From contig NZ_WUTT01000001.1 in NCBI RefSeq assembly GCF_009902005.1, positions 100,762-164,761 of the forward strand: a stretch of 64,000 nucleotides of DNA. The letters run 5' to 3'. This document shows positions 1 to 8,874 of this stretch, piece after piece. Both the position numbers and the translations under genes were made by a program. Every line of letters begins with the position of its first letter. The first letter of the stretch is position 1. The notes under the pieces were generated by a model. It saw only the letters and a program-made list of their open reading frames with translations. It made no database searches and had not been told where the DNA came from. The DNA comes from Halomonas alimentaria (GTDB lineage: Bacteria > Pseudomonadota > Gammaproteobacteria > Pseudomonadales > Halomonadaceae).

Positions 1-2091
1 GCCTTCATGGCCTTTCGCCGCGCCGAGGTCAGCCTGGCCTTCGCTTCGCTGCTCCGCGGTGAGGTGGCCATCGATGGCATGACCCTGGATGGCCTGCGCC
101 TCAACCTGGCCCGCGACGAGGACGGTCGCGGCAACTGGGAATCCCTGATGGAGCGCTTCGCCGGCGGAGATGACCCGTCGACACCGGCCAGCGCCTCCTC
201 TGCCCCGGTCCCCGGCGGTGGCAATGGGCCCTCCGTGGCCTTCAATATCGCCAGCGTGGAGGTCAAGGACGGCGAGGTGAGCTATACCGATCGAGCTGCC
301 GGGCACTCGCTGCGCCTCAAGGGACTCTCCGTTACCGGGCGCAACGTCAATCCCCGGCGCTCCTTCCCCTTCACGGCGGGCTTCCAGCTGCTTGGCCATG
401 ACACCCCGGCGGGCGTGGACGACACCGTGCCGCGGCTGGCCAGCGAGGTCACCATGAAGGGGCGTCTTGCCCTGGCCCTCGCCGAACGCCGCTATACCCT
501 CGAGGACCTGTCCCTCGCCACCCGCAACCGGCTGGCCGGTGTCGAGAGCCCGCAGCAGCTGGAGCTGAGCGGCCAGCGGCTGGTGGTCGACATGGCCGCG
601 CGCCAGCTGCGCCTGGAGCCCGGCACCCTGAAGGCCACGCTGGCGCATTCCGCGCTGGGTGACACGCCTCTCTCACTGGCCATGGAGTTCGCCCTGGAGT
701 CCGACCTGGCCGCCGGCAGTGCCCGGCTGCGCGACCTGACGCTGAGTGGTGACCATGGACTGCGCCTCAGCGGCAACCTCAACCTCGCCAACCTTCACGA
801 GGCACCCCGCTACGATGGTCAGCTGCGTCTGGCTCCGCTCTCGCTGCGGCCCTGGCTCGAGCGCTTCGACAGCCTGCCGGCCACGGCCGATCCCGAGGCG
901 CTCAGCGACGTGGCGTTGACCACTCCCCTGGAGGGTGACCTCGAGCGGGTGGACCTTACCGGCATGACCCTGGTGCTCGACGGCAGCACCTTCACCGGGC
1001 GCCTGGCGGCGGGCCTCGACGGCCACCGCCTGGAGACGGAGCTGCAGGGGGACCGCCTGGACCTGGATGCCTACCTGCCGGCATCCACGGGGCAGGCGCC
1101 GGACGCCGCCGGCCTGTGGCTGCCCGGTGTCGGTCGTGCCCACGCCCAGGACGAAGAGGCACTCCTGCCCGTCGAGTGGCTGCGCGAGCTGGCGCTGGAT
1201 GCGCGGCTGAGCCTGAGCAGCCTGCGGCTGGGCGGGCTGGATTTCCGCGACGTGGCGTTGCGACTCGAGGGGCGTGACGGCCGGCAGCGGCTGGTGTCGC
1301 TCGAGTCGGCCTTCTACGAGGGCAGTCTGGCCGCCGATGGCGAACTGGACCTGAGCCGTGAACCCATCGCCTGGCGGCTGGCACCGCGCCTTGAGCGGGT
1401 GCGCATCGATGCGCTGCTGGAGGCGCTGGGCGAAGGCGAGGAGCCGGCGCCGCTGCGTGGCCGTGCCTTCGTCGAGGGGGAACTGACCACCCAGGGCAAT
1501 GCCTGGCCGGTGATGAAGCGTGGCCTCGATGGCCGCCTGGCCGCGCGCCTGGATGACGGAGCCATCCTCGACGTCAATGTCTCCCGGGAGCTTTGCAGTG
1601 CGGTGGCGAGCCTGCAGGGGGAGCAGACCAAGCGCGAGTGGGAGGCGGATACCCGCTTCGAGCGCGCCGAGGCGACCCTCAGTGTGCGCGATGGCGTGGT
1701 GGAGAGCGATGACATCATTGTCACCCTGCCGGGCATCGATGTGGGCGGCGAGGGCACCCTCGACCTGACCAGCGAACGCTTCGATCTGCGTGCCGCGGCG
1801 CGGGTGGTGGATACCGCCGATGTGGCCTGCGAGGTCAATCCTCGCCTCGAACGCCTGCCCCTGCCGGTTCGTTGTGAGGGCAGCCTCAGCGGCGACAGCG
1901 CCGAGTGGTGCCGCTTCGATCGTGAGGGCTTCACTGCCGCCATCGGTGAGGCACTGCGTGAAGAGTTGGGCAGCCGCGCCGGTGACGAGGTGGAGCAGCG
2001 CCTGGAAGGTGCCCTCGACAAGCTCGAGGAGCGCGTCGGCGAGGACGCCGGCAGGGAACTTCGCGACGCCCTCAAGGGTCTCTTCGAATGA
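1..2091 (+). CDS. AsmA family protein, 5'-truncated by window edge
   Basis: The reading frame is open from base 1, so the gene starts upstream of the window; the ATG at 7 is internal. The 695 visible residues match the AsmA family, inner-membrane-anchored proteins with a large periplasmic domain tied to outer-membrane assembly or lipid movement. The opening part (RAEVSLAF, then TLDGLRLNLARDEDGRGNW) is the usual sequence shortly after the N-terminal membrane anchor, so roughly 60-80 residues are missing. The C-terminal AsmA_2-type part (about residues 490-640) carries the repeated beta-rich pattern, and the last 50 residues are charged and helical. A hairpin follows directly. The family call is firm; the exact function is not known from sequence. 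Confidence 0.85.
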   Translation, partial: AFMAFRRAEVSLAFASLLRGEVAIDGMTLDGLRLNLARDEDGRGNWESLMERFAGGDDPSTPASASSAPVPGGGNGPSVAFNIASVEVKDGEVSYTDRAAGHSLRLKGLSVTGRNVNPRRSFPFTAGFQLLGHDTPAGVDDTVPRLASEVTMKGRLALALAERRYTLEDLSLATRNRLAGVESPQQLELSGQRLVVDMAARQLRLEPGTLKATLAHSALGDTPLSLAMEFALESDLAAGSARLRDLTLSGDHGLRLSGNLNLANLHEAPRYDGQLRLAPLSLRPWLERFDSLPATADPEALSDVALTTPLEGDLERVDLTGMTLVLDGSTFTGRLAAGLDGHRLETELQGDRLDLDAYLPASTGQAPDAAGLWLPGVGRAHAQDEEALLPVEWLRELALDARLSLSSLRLGGLDFRDVALRLEGRDGRQRLVSLESAFYEGSLAADGELDLSREPIAWRLAPRLERVRIDALLEALGEGEEPAPLRGRAFVEGELTTQGNAWPVMKRGLDGRLAARLDDGAILDVNVSRELCSAVASLQGEQTKREWEADTRFERAEATLSVRDGVVESDDIIVTLPGIDVGGEGTLDLTSERFDLRAAARVVDTADVACEVNPRLERLPLPVRCEGSLSGDSAEWCRFDREGFTAAIGEALREELGSRAGDEVEQRLEGALDKLEERVGEDAGRELRDALKGLFE

Positions 2092-2108
2092 GCAAAGTCA
2101 GTCCCTGC

Positions 2109-2135
2109 GTCGGCCCCGTGCCGGCGCCTTTTTTT
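2109..2135 (+). terminator. Probable intrinsic terminator after asmA-like gene
   Basis: A 6-bp stem (GTCGGC with GCCGGC, one G-T pair) and a CCCGT loop are followed by GCC and a run of seven T. It sits 17 nt after the asmA-like stop and 8 nt before the mutY start, so it may also separate or attenuate mutY expression. Confidence 0.5.
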
Positions 2136-2143
2136 GAGCCGCA

Positions 2144-3235
2144 ATGACCGACACGCCGACTCCCGTACTCGCCCCCACCGCCTTCCAGCGGCGCCTGCTC
2201 GAGTGGTTCGATGAACACGGCCGTCACGACCTGCCCTGGCAATTCTGGCGCACGCCCTATCGGGTGTGGGTCTCGGAGATCATGCTGCAGCAGACCCAGG
2301 TCGCCACCGTCATTCCCTACTTCGAGCGCTTCATGGCGCGCTTCCCGGATGTACAGAGCCTGGCGGCAGCGGAACAGGACGAGGTGCTGCACCTGTGGAC
2401 GGGACTCGGCTACTACGCCCGCGGGCGCAATCTCCACAAGGCCGCCCGGGTGGTGGTCGACGAGCATGGTGGGGAGTTTCCGCTCCACAGCCTGGAGGAG
2501 ATGGCGGCCATGCCCGGCATCGGACGCTCCACCGCCGGGGCCATCGTCGCCCAGAGCCAGGGGCGCCGCGCGGTGATCCTCGATGGCAACGTCAAGCGCA
2601 GTCTCAGCCGCCTGCACGCCGTGCCAGGCTGGCCGGGACGAGTGGCGGTGGAGCATCGTCTATGGGAGCTGGCGGAGCACTATACGCCCCACGAGCGACT
2701 GGCCGACTATACCCAGGCGATGATGGACCTGGGCGCGACCCTCTGCCGTCGCGGTACCCCCGAGTGTGGCCGCTGCCCCTTCAACGATGTCTGCCTGGCC
2801 CATGCGCGCGGCGAGGAGCGCCGCTTTCCCGAATCCAAACCCAGGAAGGCGTTGCCCACCCGAACTACTCGCATGCTGCTGCTGCGTGATGCCCGCGGCC
2901 GGGTGCTGCTGGAGCAGCGCCCGGCCAGCGGCCTGTGGGGCGGGCTGTGGAGCCTGCCCCAGTTCGATGAGGCGGCAGCGCTGCAGGCCTGGCTCGATGT
3001 CCACGCCCCGGGCAGCCGGCTGGATGCCCCCCGGGCTCCCTTCACCCATGTCTTCAGCCACTTCCGCCTGGAGATCACCCCCCAGCCGGCGCGGGTCGAG
3101 CGCCTTGATTCGATAGGCGAGACGCGTCGCTGGTACGATCCCGATAATCCCGATGCCGTGGGCCTGGCGGCTCCGGTGAAGGCGCTGCTGGCGAGCCTGG
3201 CGACCTTCACCCTGGATACCCCGCCGGGACCCTGA
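2144..3235 (+). CDS. mutY: A/G-specific adenine DNA glycosylase
   Basis: MutY removes adenine mispaired with 8-oxoguanine or G in base excision repair. The 363 residues are the normal length. Visible features: the catalytic-glutamate motif SEIMLQQTQV (about residue 45), the HhH segment MPGIGRSTAGAI, catalytic aspartate in LDGNVKRSLSR, the 4Fe-4S ligand set C-x6-C-x2-C-x5-C in CRRGTPECGRCPFNDVC, and a C-terminal Nudix-like 8-oxoG recognition domain from about residue 240. The ATG at 2144 lacks a clear Shine-Dalgarno and lies just after a hairpin. yggX follows 26 nt downstream, the usual gammaproteobacterial mutY-yggX pair. Confidence 0.97.
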   Translation: MTDTPTPVLAPTAFQRRLLEWFDEHGRHDLPWQFWRTPYRVWVSEIMLQQTQVATVIPYFERFMARFPDVQSLAAAEQDEVLHLWTGLGYYARGRNLHKAARVVVDEHGGEFPLHSLEEMAAMPGIGRSTAGAIVAQSQGRRAVILDGNVKRSLSRLHAVPGWPGRVAVEHRLWELAEHYTPHERLADYTQAMMDLGATLCRRGTPECGRCPFNDVCLAHARGEERRFPESKPRKALPTRTTRMLLLRDARGRVLLEQRPASGLWGGLWSLPQFDEAAALQAWLDVHAPGSRLDAPRAPFTHVFSHFRLEITPQPARVERLDSIGETRRWYDPDNPDAVGLAAPVKALLASLATFTLDTPPGP

Positions 3236-3261
3236 GTCAGCGTTTGCCAAGGAGTCACCCC

Positions 3262-3534
3262 ATGAGCCAGACCGTGTTCTGTCGCAAGTACCAGCAGGAG
3301 CTCGAGGCCCTGCCGTTCCCGCCGCTGCCCGGCAAGAAGGGGCAGGAGATCCAGGCCAGCGTGTCGAAGCAGGCCTGGGAGGAGTGGCAGGCCCTGCAGA
3401 CCCGACTGATCAACGAGAAGCATCTCAACATGCTCGAACCATCGACCCGGGAGTACCTGATGGAGCAGATGGAGCGCTTCCTGGACAACCGTGAGACCGA
3501 CCGTGCCGAGGGTTATGTACCGCCCTCATCTTGA
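3262..3534 (+). CDS. yggX: YggX family Fe(2+)-trafficking / oxidative damage protection protein
   Basis: A 90-residue protein that begins MSQTVFCRKYQQELE and ends EGYVPP, the hallmark sequences of YggX. The family helps protect Fe-S enzymes from oxidative damage and is implicated in iron trafficking. The conserved Cys7 is present. The start at 3262 is chosen because AAGGAG lies 7 nt upstream. It is co-directional with mutY, itself an Fe-S protein, and probably co-transcribed with it. The tRNA cluster starts 60 nt downstream under its own promoter. Confidence 0.95.
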   Translation: MSQTVFCRKYQQELEALPFPPLPGKKGQEIQASVSKQAWEEWQALQTRLINEKHLNMLEPSTREYLMEQMERFLDNRETDRAEGYVPPSS

Positions 3535-3548
3535 TGAAAAGAAAGGGG

Positions 3549-3577
3549 TTGACGAGAAAGGCCGACTGGGGTTTAAT
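3549..3577 (+). promoter_or_regulatory. Sigma70-type promoter of the tRNA cluster
   Basis: TTGACG at 3549-3554 and TTTAAT at 3572-3577 are separated by 17 nt. The -10 box ends 17 nt before the first base of tRNA-Phe. It is one of the best consensus promoters in the window. Confidence 0.8.
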
Positions 3578-3594
3578 ACGCACCGTTGGCAAGG

Positions 3595-3670
3595 GGCCAG
3601 ATAGCTCAGTTGGTAGAGCAGGGGATTGAAAATCCCCGTGTCGGCGGTTCGATTCCGTCTCTGGCCACCA
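3595..3670 (+). tRNA. tRNA-Phe (GAA)
   Basis: A 76-nt cloverleaf with the acceptor pair GGCCAGA/TCTGGCC, D-arm AGCTCAGTTGGTAGAGC, anticodon stem GGGGA/TCCCC with loop TTGAAAA (anticodon GAA), T-arm with GTTCGATTC, and an encoded CCA end. Confidence 0.97.
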
Positions 3671-3676
3671 CGCTGC

Positions 3677-3751
3677 TGGGGTATAGCCAAGTGGTAAGGC
3701 ACCGGTTTTTGGTATCGGCATTCCCAGGTTCGAATCCTGGTACCCCAGCCA
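3677..3751 (+). tRNA. tRNA-Gln (TTG)
   Basis: A 75-nt cloverleaf, acceptor TGGGGTA/TACCCCA, anticodon stem CCGGT/ATCGG with loop TTTTGGT (anticodon TTG), T-loop GGTTCGAATCC, encoded CCA. It starts 6 nt after tRNA-Phe and is very likely in the same transcript. Confidence 0.96.
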
Positions 3752-3769
3752 TCGCCAACCTCGTTTTCG

Positions 3770-3799
3770 AAAGACCGTGGACTCGAGTTCACGGTCTTT
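3770..3799. terminator. Hairpin between tRNA-Gln and tRNA-Thr
   Basis: A perfect 10-bp stem AAAGACCGTG/CACGGTCTTT with a 10-nt loop. The T-run is short, so it may be a weak terminator or a processing signal rather than a full stop. Confidence 0.45.
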
Positions 3800-3844
3800 C
3801 TCGCTCAGAGGACCTCGTCCTCCGCGCCGTCAAGAGCGGCAGTT

Positions 3845-3920
<76 letters not shown>

Positions 3921-3949
3921 TCCAGACTCCGCGCCGCTGCGCGATTATT

Positions 3950-3972
3950 ACCGCCCATCGAGGCGGTTTTTT
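3950..3972 (+). terminator. Intrinsic terminator of the tRNA cluster
   Basis: Stem ACCGCC/GGCGGT, 6-nt loop, then a run of T. It ends the tRNA transcription unit before ectD. Confidence 0.8.
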
Positions 3973-4064
3973 GTGTCCCTTCTCCCTGGGGTCACCCACG
4001 GCTGTATCGCCGTCGGAACACGAGTTTTGCTGAGACTGATCACGGACACACAGGAGGTGATTGG

Positions 4065-5063
4065 ATGTCAGTCAAGACGTCTGACCGTGCGTTTGAGAAG
4101 ACCGTTTCCCGTCATGGTGTCGTCGACTCGCCGGACCCGCAGGGCCGCGTGAAGAGCGCGCCGCGGCCCGGCGAGGACCCCTACCCCACGCGCCTTGCCG
4201 AGCCCTTCGACATGCCCTGGCTCAATCGCCGTGAGGCGGTGGTGAAGGGAAGTGCCGAGGCGGGCCCCCTGAGCCAGGCGCAACTCGACGAGTTCGAGCG
4301 CAAGGGCTTCCTGTTCGAGCCCGGCTTCATCACCGGCGAGGAGCTCGACGAGCTGCGTCGGGAACTGGCGGCCCTGCTGGAGAATCCCGGCTACCGCCAT
4401 CGCGACTTCAGCATCACCGAGCCCTCCGGCAACGAGATCCGCTCGCTGTTCGCGATGCACTTCCTCTCCGAGCGCTTCGCCCGCCTGGCGCGCGACGAGC
4501 GCCTTGTCGGTCGTGCCCGCCAGATCCTGGGCGGCGAGCCCTATGTGCACCAGTCGCGCATCAACTACAAGCCGGGCTTCGAGGGCAAGGGCTTCAACTG
4601 GCACTCGGACTTCGAGACCTGGCACGCCGAGGACGGCATGCCGGCGATGCATGCGGTGAGCGCCTCCATCGTGCTCACCGACAACCACCCCTTCAACGGC
4701 CCGCTGATGCTGATCCCGGGCTCCCACCGAGTGTTCGTGCCCTGCCTGGGCGAGACGCCGGACGACAACCACAAGCAGTCGCTCAAGACCCAGGAGCTTG
4801 GCGTGCCCAGCCGCGAGGCGCTGGCCGCCCTGGTCGAGCGCCACGGCATCGAGGCGCCCACCGGGGCCGCCGGCGGCCTGCTGCTGTTTGACTGCAACGT
4901 GCTGCACGGCTCCAACGCCAACATGTCGCCGGACCCGCGCAGCAACGCCTTCTTCGTCTACAACCGCCGCGACAACGGCTGCGTGGCGCCCTTCGCGGCG
5001 CGCCGGCGTCGCCCCGGCTTCCTGGCCCATGATCCGGACGAGGCCTGGTCGCCGGAGGGGTGA
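4065..5063 (+). CDS. ectD: Ectoine hydroxylase
   Basis: EctD converts the compatible solute ectoine to 5-hydroxyectoine using Fe(II), O2 and 2-oxoglutarate. The 332-residue length is that of halomonad EctD. The family signature FNWHSDFETWHAEDGMP supplies Fe ligands His180 and Asp182; the distal ligand is His281 in VLHGSN, and Arg292, eleven residues on, fits the 2-oxoglutarate contact. Start at 4065: AGGAGG lies 6-12 nt upstream. The gene stands alone, between a tRNA cluster and a catabolic enzyme; no ectABC is in the window. The signature continues PAMHAVS, where many family members have Arg before Ala. Confidence 0.96.
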   Translation: MSVKTSDRAFEKTVSRHGVVDSPDPQGRVKSAPRPGEDPYPTRLAEPFDMPWLNRREAVVKGSAEAGPLSQAQLDEFERKGFLFEPGFITGEELDELRRELAALLENPGYRHRDFSITEPSGNEIRSLFAMHFLSERFARLARDERLVGRARQILGGEPYVHQSRINYKPGFEGKGFNWHSDFETWHAEDGMPAMHAVSASIVLTDNHPFNGPLMLIPGSHRVFVPCLGETPDDNHKQSLKTQELGVPSREALAALVERHGIEAPTGAAGGLLLFDCNVLHGSNANMSPDPRSNAFFVYNRRDNGCVAPFAARRRRPGFLAHDPDEAWSPEG

Positions 5064-5167
5064 GGGTCTCGCGATGACGGCGGTGCTGTGGCGTGTGCCG
5101 CGGGCTGCGGTAGACTGGGAGGTCTGTCGCGCCCGCGGCATGCCTCAAGAGAAGGAGAAGATGCGCC

Positions 5168-5833
5168 ATGCGCTTTGTCCCCCATTTCACCGACGGCCAG
5201 GCCTATCCCGAGAGGCTCGGCAAGATCGTCTGCGTCGGTCGCAACTACGCCGACCATGCCCGGGAGCTCGACAATCCGGTACCCAGCGAGCCGCTGCTCT
5301 TCATCAAGCCGGCGACCAGCGCCGTGCCCCTGGAGTCGCCCATCGAGGCCCCCTTCTCCCGGGGTGAGGTGCACTACGAGACCGAGCTGGCGCTGCTGAT
5401 CGGTGAGGAGCTCACCCACGTCACCGCCGACGAGGCGGAACGTGCCGTGGTGGGTATCGGGTTGGCGCTCGACCTGACCCTGCGCGATGTCCAGTCGCGG
5501 CTCAAGGAGAAGGGGCACCCCTGGGAGATCGCCAAGGCCTTCGACGGCGCCTGTCCGCTCTCCTCCTTCCTGCGGCTCTCCCAGGTGCCCAACTGGAGCG
5601 CGCTCTCCTTCACCCTGGAGGTGGACGGCGAGAGGCGCCAGCATGGCGAGGGTGCAGACATGCTCTTCCCGGTGCCGACTCTGCTGGCCGAGATGAGTCG
5701 TCACTTCTCCCTGCAGCCGGGGGACGTGGTGCTTACCGGCACGCCCGCCGGGGTCGGCCCCCTGGAGCGCGGCAGCGAGCTGCGCTTCACTCTGACCGGT
5801 GGCCTGGAGGTGACCACCCGCGTGGTGGAGTGA
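5168..5833 (+). CDS. Fumarylacetoacetate hydrolase family protein (FAHD1/YcgM-like)
   Basis: A 221-residue single-domain FAH-fold enzyme. These are metal-dependent hydrolases or decarboxylases of 2,4-dioxo or oxaloacetate-like acids. Visible motifs: CVGRNYADHA near the N-terminus, KPATSAV, the metal-site region HYETELALLIG (about residue 65), LALDLTLRDVQ and GTPAGVGPL near the end. Length and motifs fit the small acylpyruvase/oxaloacetate decarboxylase-like group rather than full fumarylacetoacetase. The substrate is not decidable from sequence. A large palindromic terminator follows. Confidence 0.88.
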   Translation: MRFVPHFTDGQAYPERLGKIVCVGRNYADHARELDNPVPSEPLLFIKPATSAVPLESPIEAPFSRGEVHYETELALLIGEELTHVTADEAERAVVGIGLALDLTLRDVQSRLKEKGHPWEIAKAFDGACPLSSFLRLSQVPNWSALSFTLEVDGERRQHGEGADMLFPVPTLLAEMSRHFSLQPGDVVLTGTPAGVGPLERGSELRFTLTGGLEVTTRVVE

Positions 5834-5863
5834 GGCTTGGCCTGGAGCGAGGCCTGGCCGCAG

Positions 5864-5897
5864 ACGATGACGCCCCGCTCGAGCGGGGCGTCATCGT
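5864..5897. terminator. 34-nt perfect palindrome, bidirectional terminator
   Basis: A perfect palindrome centred between 5880 and 5881 (arm core GACGCCCCGCTC). It lies between the rightward FAH-fold gene and leftward speA, so it probably terminates both. Confidence 0.75.
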
Positions 5898-5915
5898 GTC
5901 AAGGCAGGGGCCCGG

Positions 5916-7838
5916 CTATTCGAGGTAGGTATAGCCCGCCAGGCCCTCGGAGAGGTCATCAAGGAAGCGCCGCTGTTCGGCCTCTTCCAGGCCGCTGGCG
6001 GCGAGTTGCTCGGCCAGGTTTCGGCGCAGTACCTCGGCGTCGAAGTTGACGTAGCTCAGCACGTCGGCCACCCGGTCACCCTGCTGGATATGGCTCAGGG
6101 TCCAGCTGCCGTCGTCGTTGAGGGTGGCATCCACCGAGTCGGTATCGCCGAACAGGTTGTGCAGATCGCCGAGGATCTCCTGGTAGGCACCCACCATGAA
6201 GAAGCCGAGCAGCTTCTCGTCTCCCTCCTGCCACTCAGGCAGCGGCAGGGTGGTCTCCACGCCCTGGCCGTCCACGTAGCCGTCGATGCGGCCGTCGCTG
6301 TCGCAGGTGATGTCCTGGATGACGCCGCGACGTACCGGCTCCTGGTCGAGTCCGGTGAGTGGCACGACCGGGAAGATCTGCTGGATGCCCCAGACATCGG
6401 GTACCGACTGGAACAGCGAGAAGTTGACGAACAGCTTGTCGGCAAGTTTCTCGGCAAGCTCGTCGTTGATCTCGCGGTGCACCCGGTTACGGGTGTCGAG
6501 ACGGGCGCGCAAACGGGCACAGGCGGCGAAATAGACGGCCTCGCCCTCGGCGCGGGCGGTGATATTGGTCAGCCCCATGACGAAGCGCTCATGCAGGTCG
6601 CCCATGGCCTGCACCAGGTCGTGCCAGGCCTCCACCAGGCCGCGCTGGTCGGGGGAGGCGCCCAGCAGGTCGTGGACCCGCCACAGCTCGTCCAGTTGGG
6701 GGTCGCCCTCCACCCGGCGCTCGGGTGCGGCCTCGCTGACCCGCTCCTCCCCGATCACATTGCTGATCAGCACCGCGTGGTGCGCGGTGAGAGCGCGTCC
6801 CGACTCGCTGATCAGGTGAGGTTGCGGCAGGTCGTGTTCCTGGCAGGCCAGGCGGAAGGCGTAGACCACGTTGCGGGCATACTCGAGCATCGAGTAGTTG
6901 GCCGAGCAGAAGCTGCGCGAGCGCGTACCCTCGTAGTCGACCCCCAGACCGCCGCCCACATCCACGGTATCCACCGGGGCACCCAGCTCCACCAGCCCCT
7001 GGTAGAAGCGCGCGCACTCATTGAGGCCGCGCTGGATGTCACGGATATTGGCGATCTGGGAGCCCAGGTGGAAGTGCACCAGCTGCAGGCTGGCCAGGGC
7101 ATCGGCCTCGCGCAGCTGCTCCACTACCGCCAGGATCTGGCTGGCGGTGAGGCCGAACTTGGACTTCTCGCCGCCGGTGTTCTGCCAGCGCCCACGCCCC
7201 ACGCTGGCCAGGCGGGCCCGCAGGCCGATTCGCGGCGTGACGCCGAGCGCGGCGGCCTCCTCAAGGATCAGCGGCAGCTCCGAGAGCTTCTCCACCACCA
7301 GATAGACGCGGTGGCCGAGTTTCTCGCCCATCAGCGCCAGGCGCACGTATTCGCGATCCTTGTAGCCGTTGCAGACGATCAGCGAGGGGCCGTCGCCGGA
7401 GAGTGCCAGCACGGCGAGCAGCTCGGGCTTGCTGCCGGCTTCCAGGCCCACCCGGTCGCGGCCGCGTTCGGGGGTGGCGAGGATCTCCTCCACCACCCGG
7501 CGCTGCTGGTTGACCTTGATGGGATAGACCGCGGTATAGCCTCCGTCGAAGTTTTCTTCGGCCATGGCTGTGTCGAAGGCGTGGCAGAGCTGCTCGACCC
7601 GGTCGTGGAGGATGTCGATGAAGCGCACCAGCACTGGCAGGCGCAGGCCGGCGGCCTTGAGCTCGGCCACCAGCTCGTCCAGCGGCAGGGCGGGGCCCTC
7701 GGTTTCGCTGCCCAGGGGGCGTACCAGGGCGTGGCCGGAGTCATCGACGTCGAAGTAGCCGCTGCCCCACTGGTCGATGTTCCAGACGCGCCGCGCGCGC
7801 CGCGCCGGGCTTCCGGTACTGGCCATGGGTCGGCTCAT
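5916..7838 (-). CDS. speA: Biosynthetic arginine decarboxylase
   Basis: SpeA is a PLP enzyme that turns arginine into agmatine for putrescine synthesis. The 640 residues are typical. Lys108 in VYPIKVNQQR is the expected PLP Schiff-base lysine; the phosphate-binding DVGGGLGVDYEG lies near residue 290, and the C-terminal active-site region includes CDSDGRIDGY. The start ATG at 7838 overlaps the thrB stop by 4 nt (ATGA), implying translational coupling; Met5 is an alternative start. The thrB-speA pairing is unusual compared with enteric gene order. Confidence 0.96.
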   Translation of the reverse strand: MSRPMASTGSPARRARRVWNIDQWGSGYFDVDDSGHALVRPLGSETEGPALPLDELVAELKAAGLRLPVLVRFIDILHDRVEQLCHAFDTAMAEENFDGGYTAVYPIKVNQQRRVVEEILATPERGRDRVGLEAGSKPELLAVLALSGDGPSLIVCNGYKDREYVRLALMGEKLGHRVYLVVEKLSELPLILEEAAALGVTPRIGLRARLASVGRGRWQNTGGEKSKFGLTASQILAVVEQLREADALASLQLVHFHLGSQIANIRDIQRGLNECARFYQGLVELGAPVDTVDVGGGLGVDYEGTRSRSFCSANYSMLEYARNVVYAFRLACQEHDLPQPHLISESGRALTAHHAVLISNVIGEERVSEAAPERRVEGDPQLDELWRVHDLLGASPDQRGLVEAWHDLVQAMGDLHERFVMGLTNITARAEGEAVYFAACARLRARLDTRNRVHREINDELAEKLADKLFVNFSLFQSVPDVWGIQQIFPVVPLTGLDQEPVRRGVIQDITCDSDGRIDGYVDGQGVETTLPLPEWQEGDEKLLGFFMVGAYQEILGDLHNLFGDTDSVDATLNDDGSWTLSHIQQGDRVADVLSYVNFDAEVLRRNLAEQLAASGLEEAEQRRFLDDLSEGLAGYTYLE

Positions 7839-8794
7839 GAATCTGCCTCCGGCAGGGGCAGCGCAGCATGATCGATGCGCGCCTTGAGAATGGTGCGGAA
7901 TCGCTCGGGATCATGGGGGGTGAGGTCGTGGGCCGGCGGGTCCACGTAGACCACCAGCAGGCGCGAGAGCCAGTAGCGAAGTGCGGTCATGCGCAGCATC
8001 ATCGGCCAGGCGTCGCGCTCGGCGGCGGTCAGCGGGCGATGGGCCTGGTAGGCGGCGAGCAGGGCGTCGTGGCGCTCGGCATTCAGGCGGCCGTCGGCGT
8101 CGCTGGCCCAGTCGTTGATGACGATGGCCAAGTCGAACAACAGGTCGCCGGTGCAGCCGTTGTAGAAGTCGATGATGCCCCCCAGACGCTCGCCCTCGAA
8201 CAGCGTGTTGTCACGGAACAGGTCGCCGTGCAGGGCTCCCTGGGGCAGTGTCGGGGCGTCGCCGAAGAATCCCTGGTAGGTCTCCACCTCGTCCTTCATC
8301 AGCGTCTGGTCCTCGGGGGCGAGGTAGGCCAGCACCTTGTGGTGCATGGGTAGCAGCCAATGGAGGTCGCGGGGATTGGGGCGGTGGCCGGGGAAGTGCT
8401 TCGACACGCGGTGCATGTGCCCGAGGGCCTCGCCCAAGGCGTGGCACTGGGCCAGGTCGGGGGCCTTCGGGTGTCGCCCGGGCAGGCGCGGGAAGAGCAG
8501 GGCGGGCTTGCCGGCCAAGCCGTGCAGCGCCACGCCGTCGCGGTCGTGCAGCGGCCCCGGCACCGGCAGGCGGTGCTCGTCGAGGTAGTCGAGCAGGTCG
8601 ACGAAGAACGGCAGTTCCTCGTGTTCACCCTGCTCGAACAGGGTCAGCACCAGCTCGCGCCGGTCGGTAGTGACGAAGAAGGTGCTGTTCTCGGTGCCGG
8701 CGGGAACGCCCTCCAGGGAGACCAGTGAGCCGGCGTCGAAGCGGCTCAGGAAAGCCTCGACCTGGGACTCGGTCAGCGGTGTGAATACGGCCAT
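7835..8794 (-). CDS. thrB: Homoserine kinase (type II, APH fold)
   Basis: A 319-residue kinase of the aminoglycoside-phosphotransferase fold that phosphorylates homoserine in threonine synthesis, the ThrB form found in Pseudomonas relatives. Visible: GTENSTFFV nucleotide loop, the catalytic GALHGDLFRDNTLF (Brenner-type motif) and the metal-binding GIIDFYNG. Start at 8794 (MAVFTPLTES) is preferred over an upstream in-frame ATG, whose extra 29 residues would run into the intergenic repeat. It overlaps speA by 4 nt. The same-strand order DUF2782-thrB next to polA matches pseudomonads. Confidence 0.93.
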   Translation of the reverse strand: MAVFTPLTESQVEAFLSRFDAGSLVSLEGVPAGTENSTFFVTTDRRELVLTLFEQGEHEELPFFVDLLDYLDEHRLPVPGPLHDRDGVALHGLAGKPALLFPRLPGRHPKAPDLAQCHALGEALGHMHRVSKHFPGHRPNPRDLHWLLPMHHKVLAYLAPEDQTLMKDEVETYQGFFGDAPTLPQGALHGDLFRDNTLFEGERLGGIIDFYNGCTGDLLFDLAIVINDWASDADGRLNAERHDALLAAYQAHRPLTAAERDAWPMMLRMTALRYWLSRLLVVYVDPPAHDLTPHDPERFRTILKARIDHAALPLPEADS

Positions 8795-8874
8795 GTGTCT
8801 CTCACCCGGGAATGCCAAGCCGCCTATTGTAGCGACTTGCGAGTGTGATGCACGCTTCGACTGCCGCCGCATAC

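Noticed and set aside
6006..7871. Long rightward open frame opposite speA (621 codons)
   Set aside because: Shadow of speA; the speA frame has all PLP-site motifs and the expected length.
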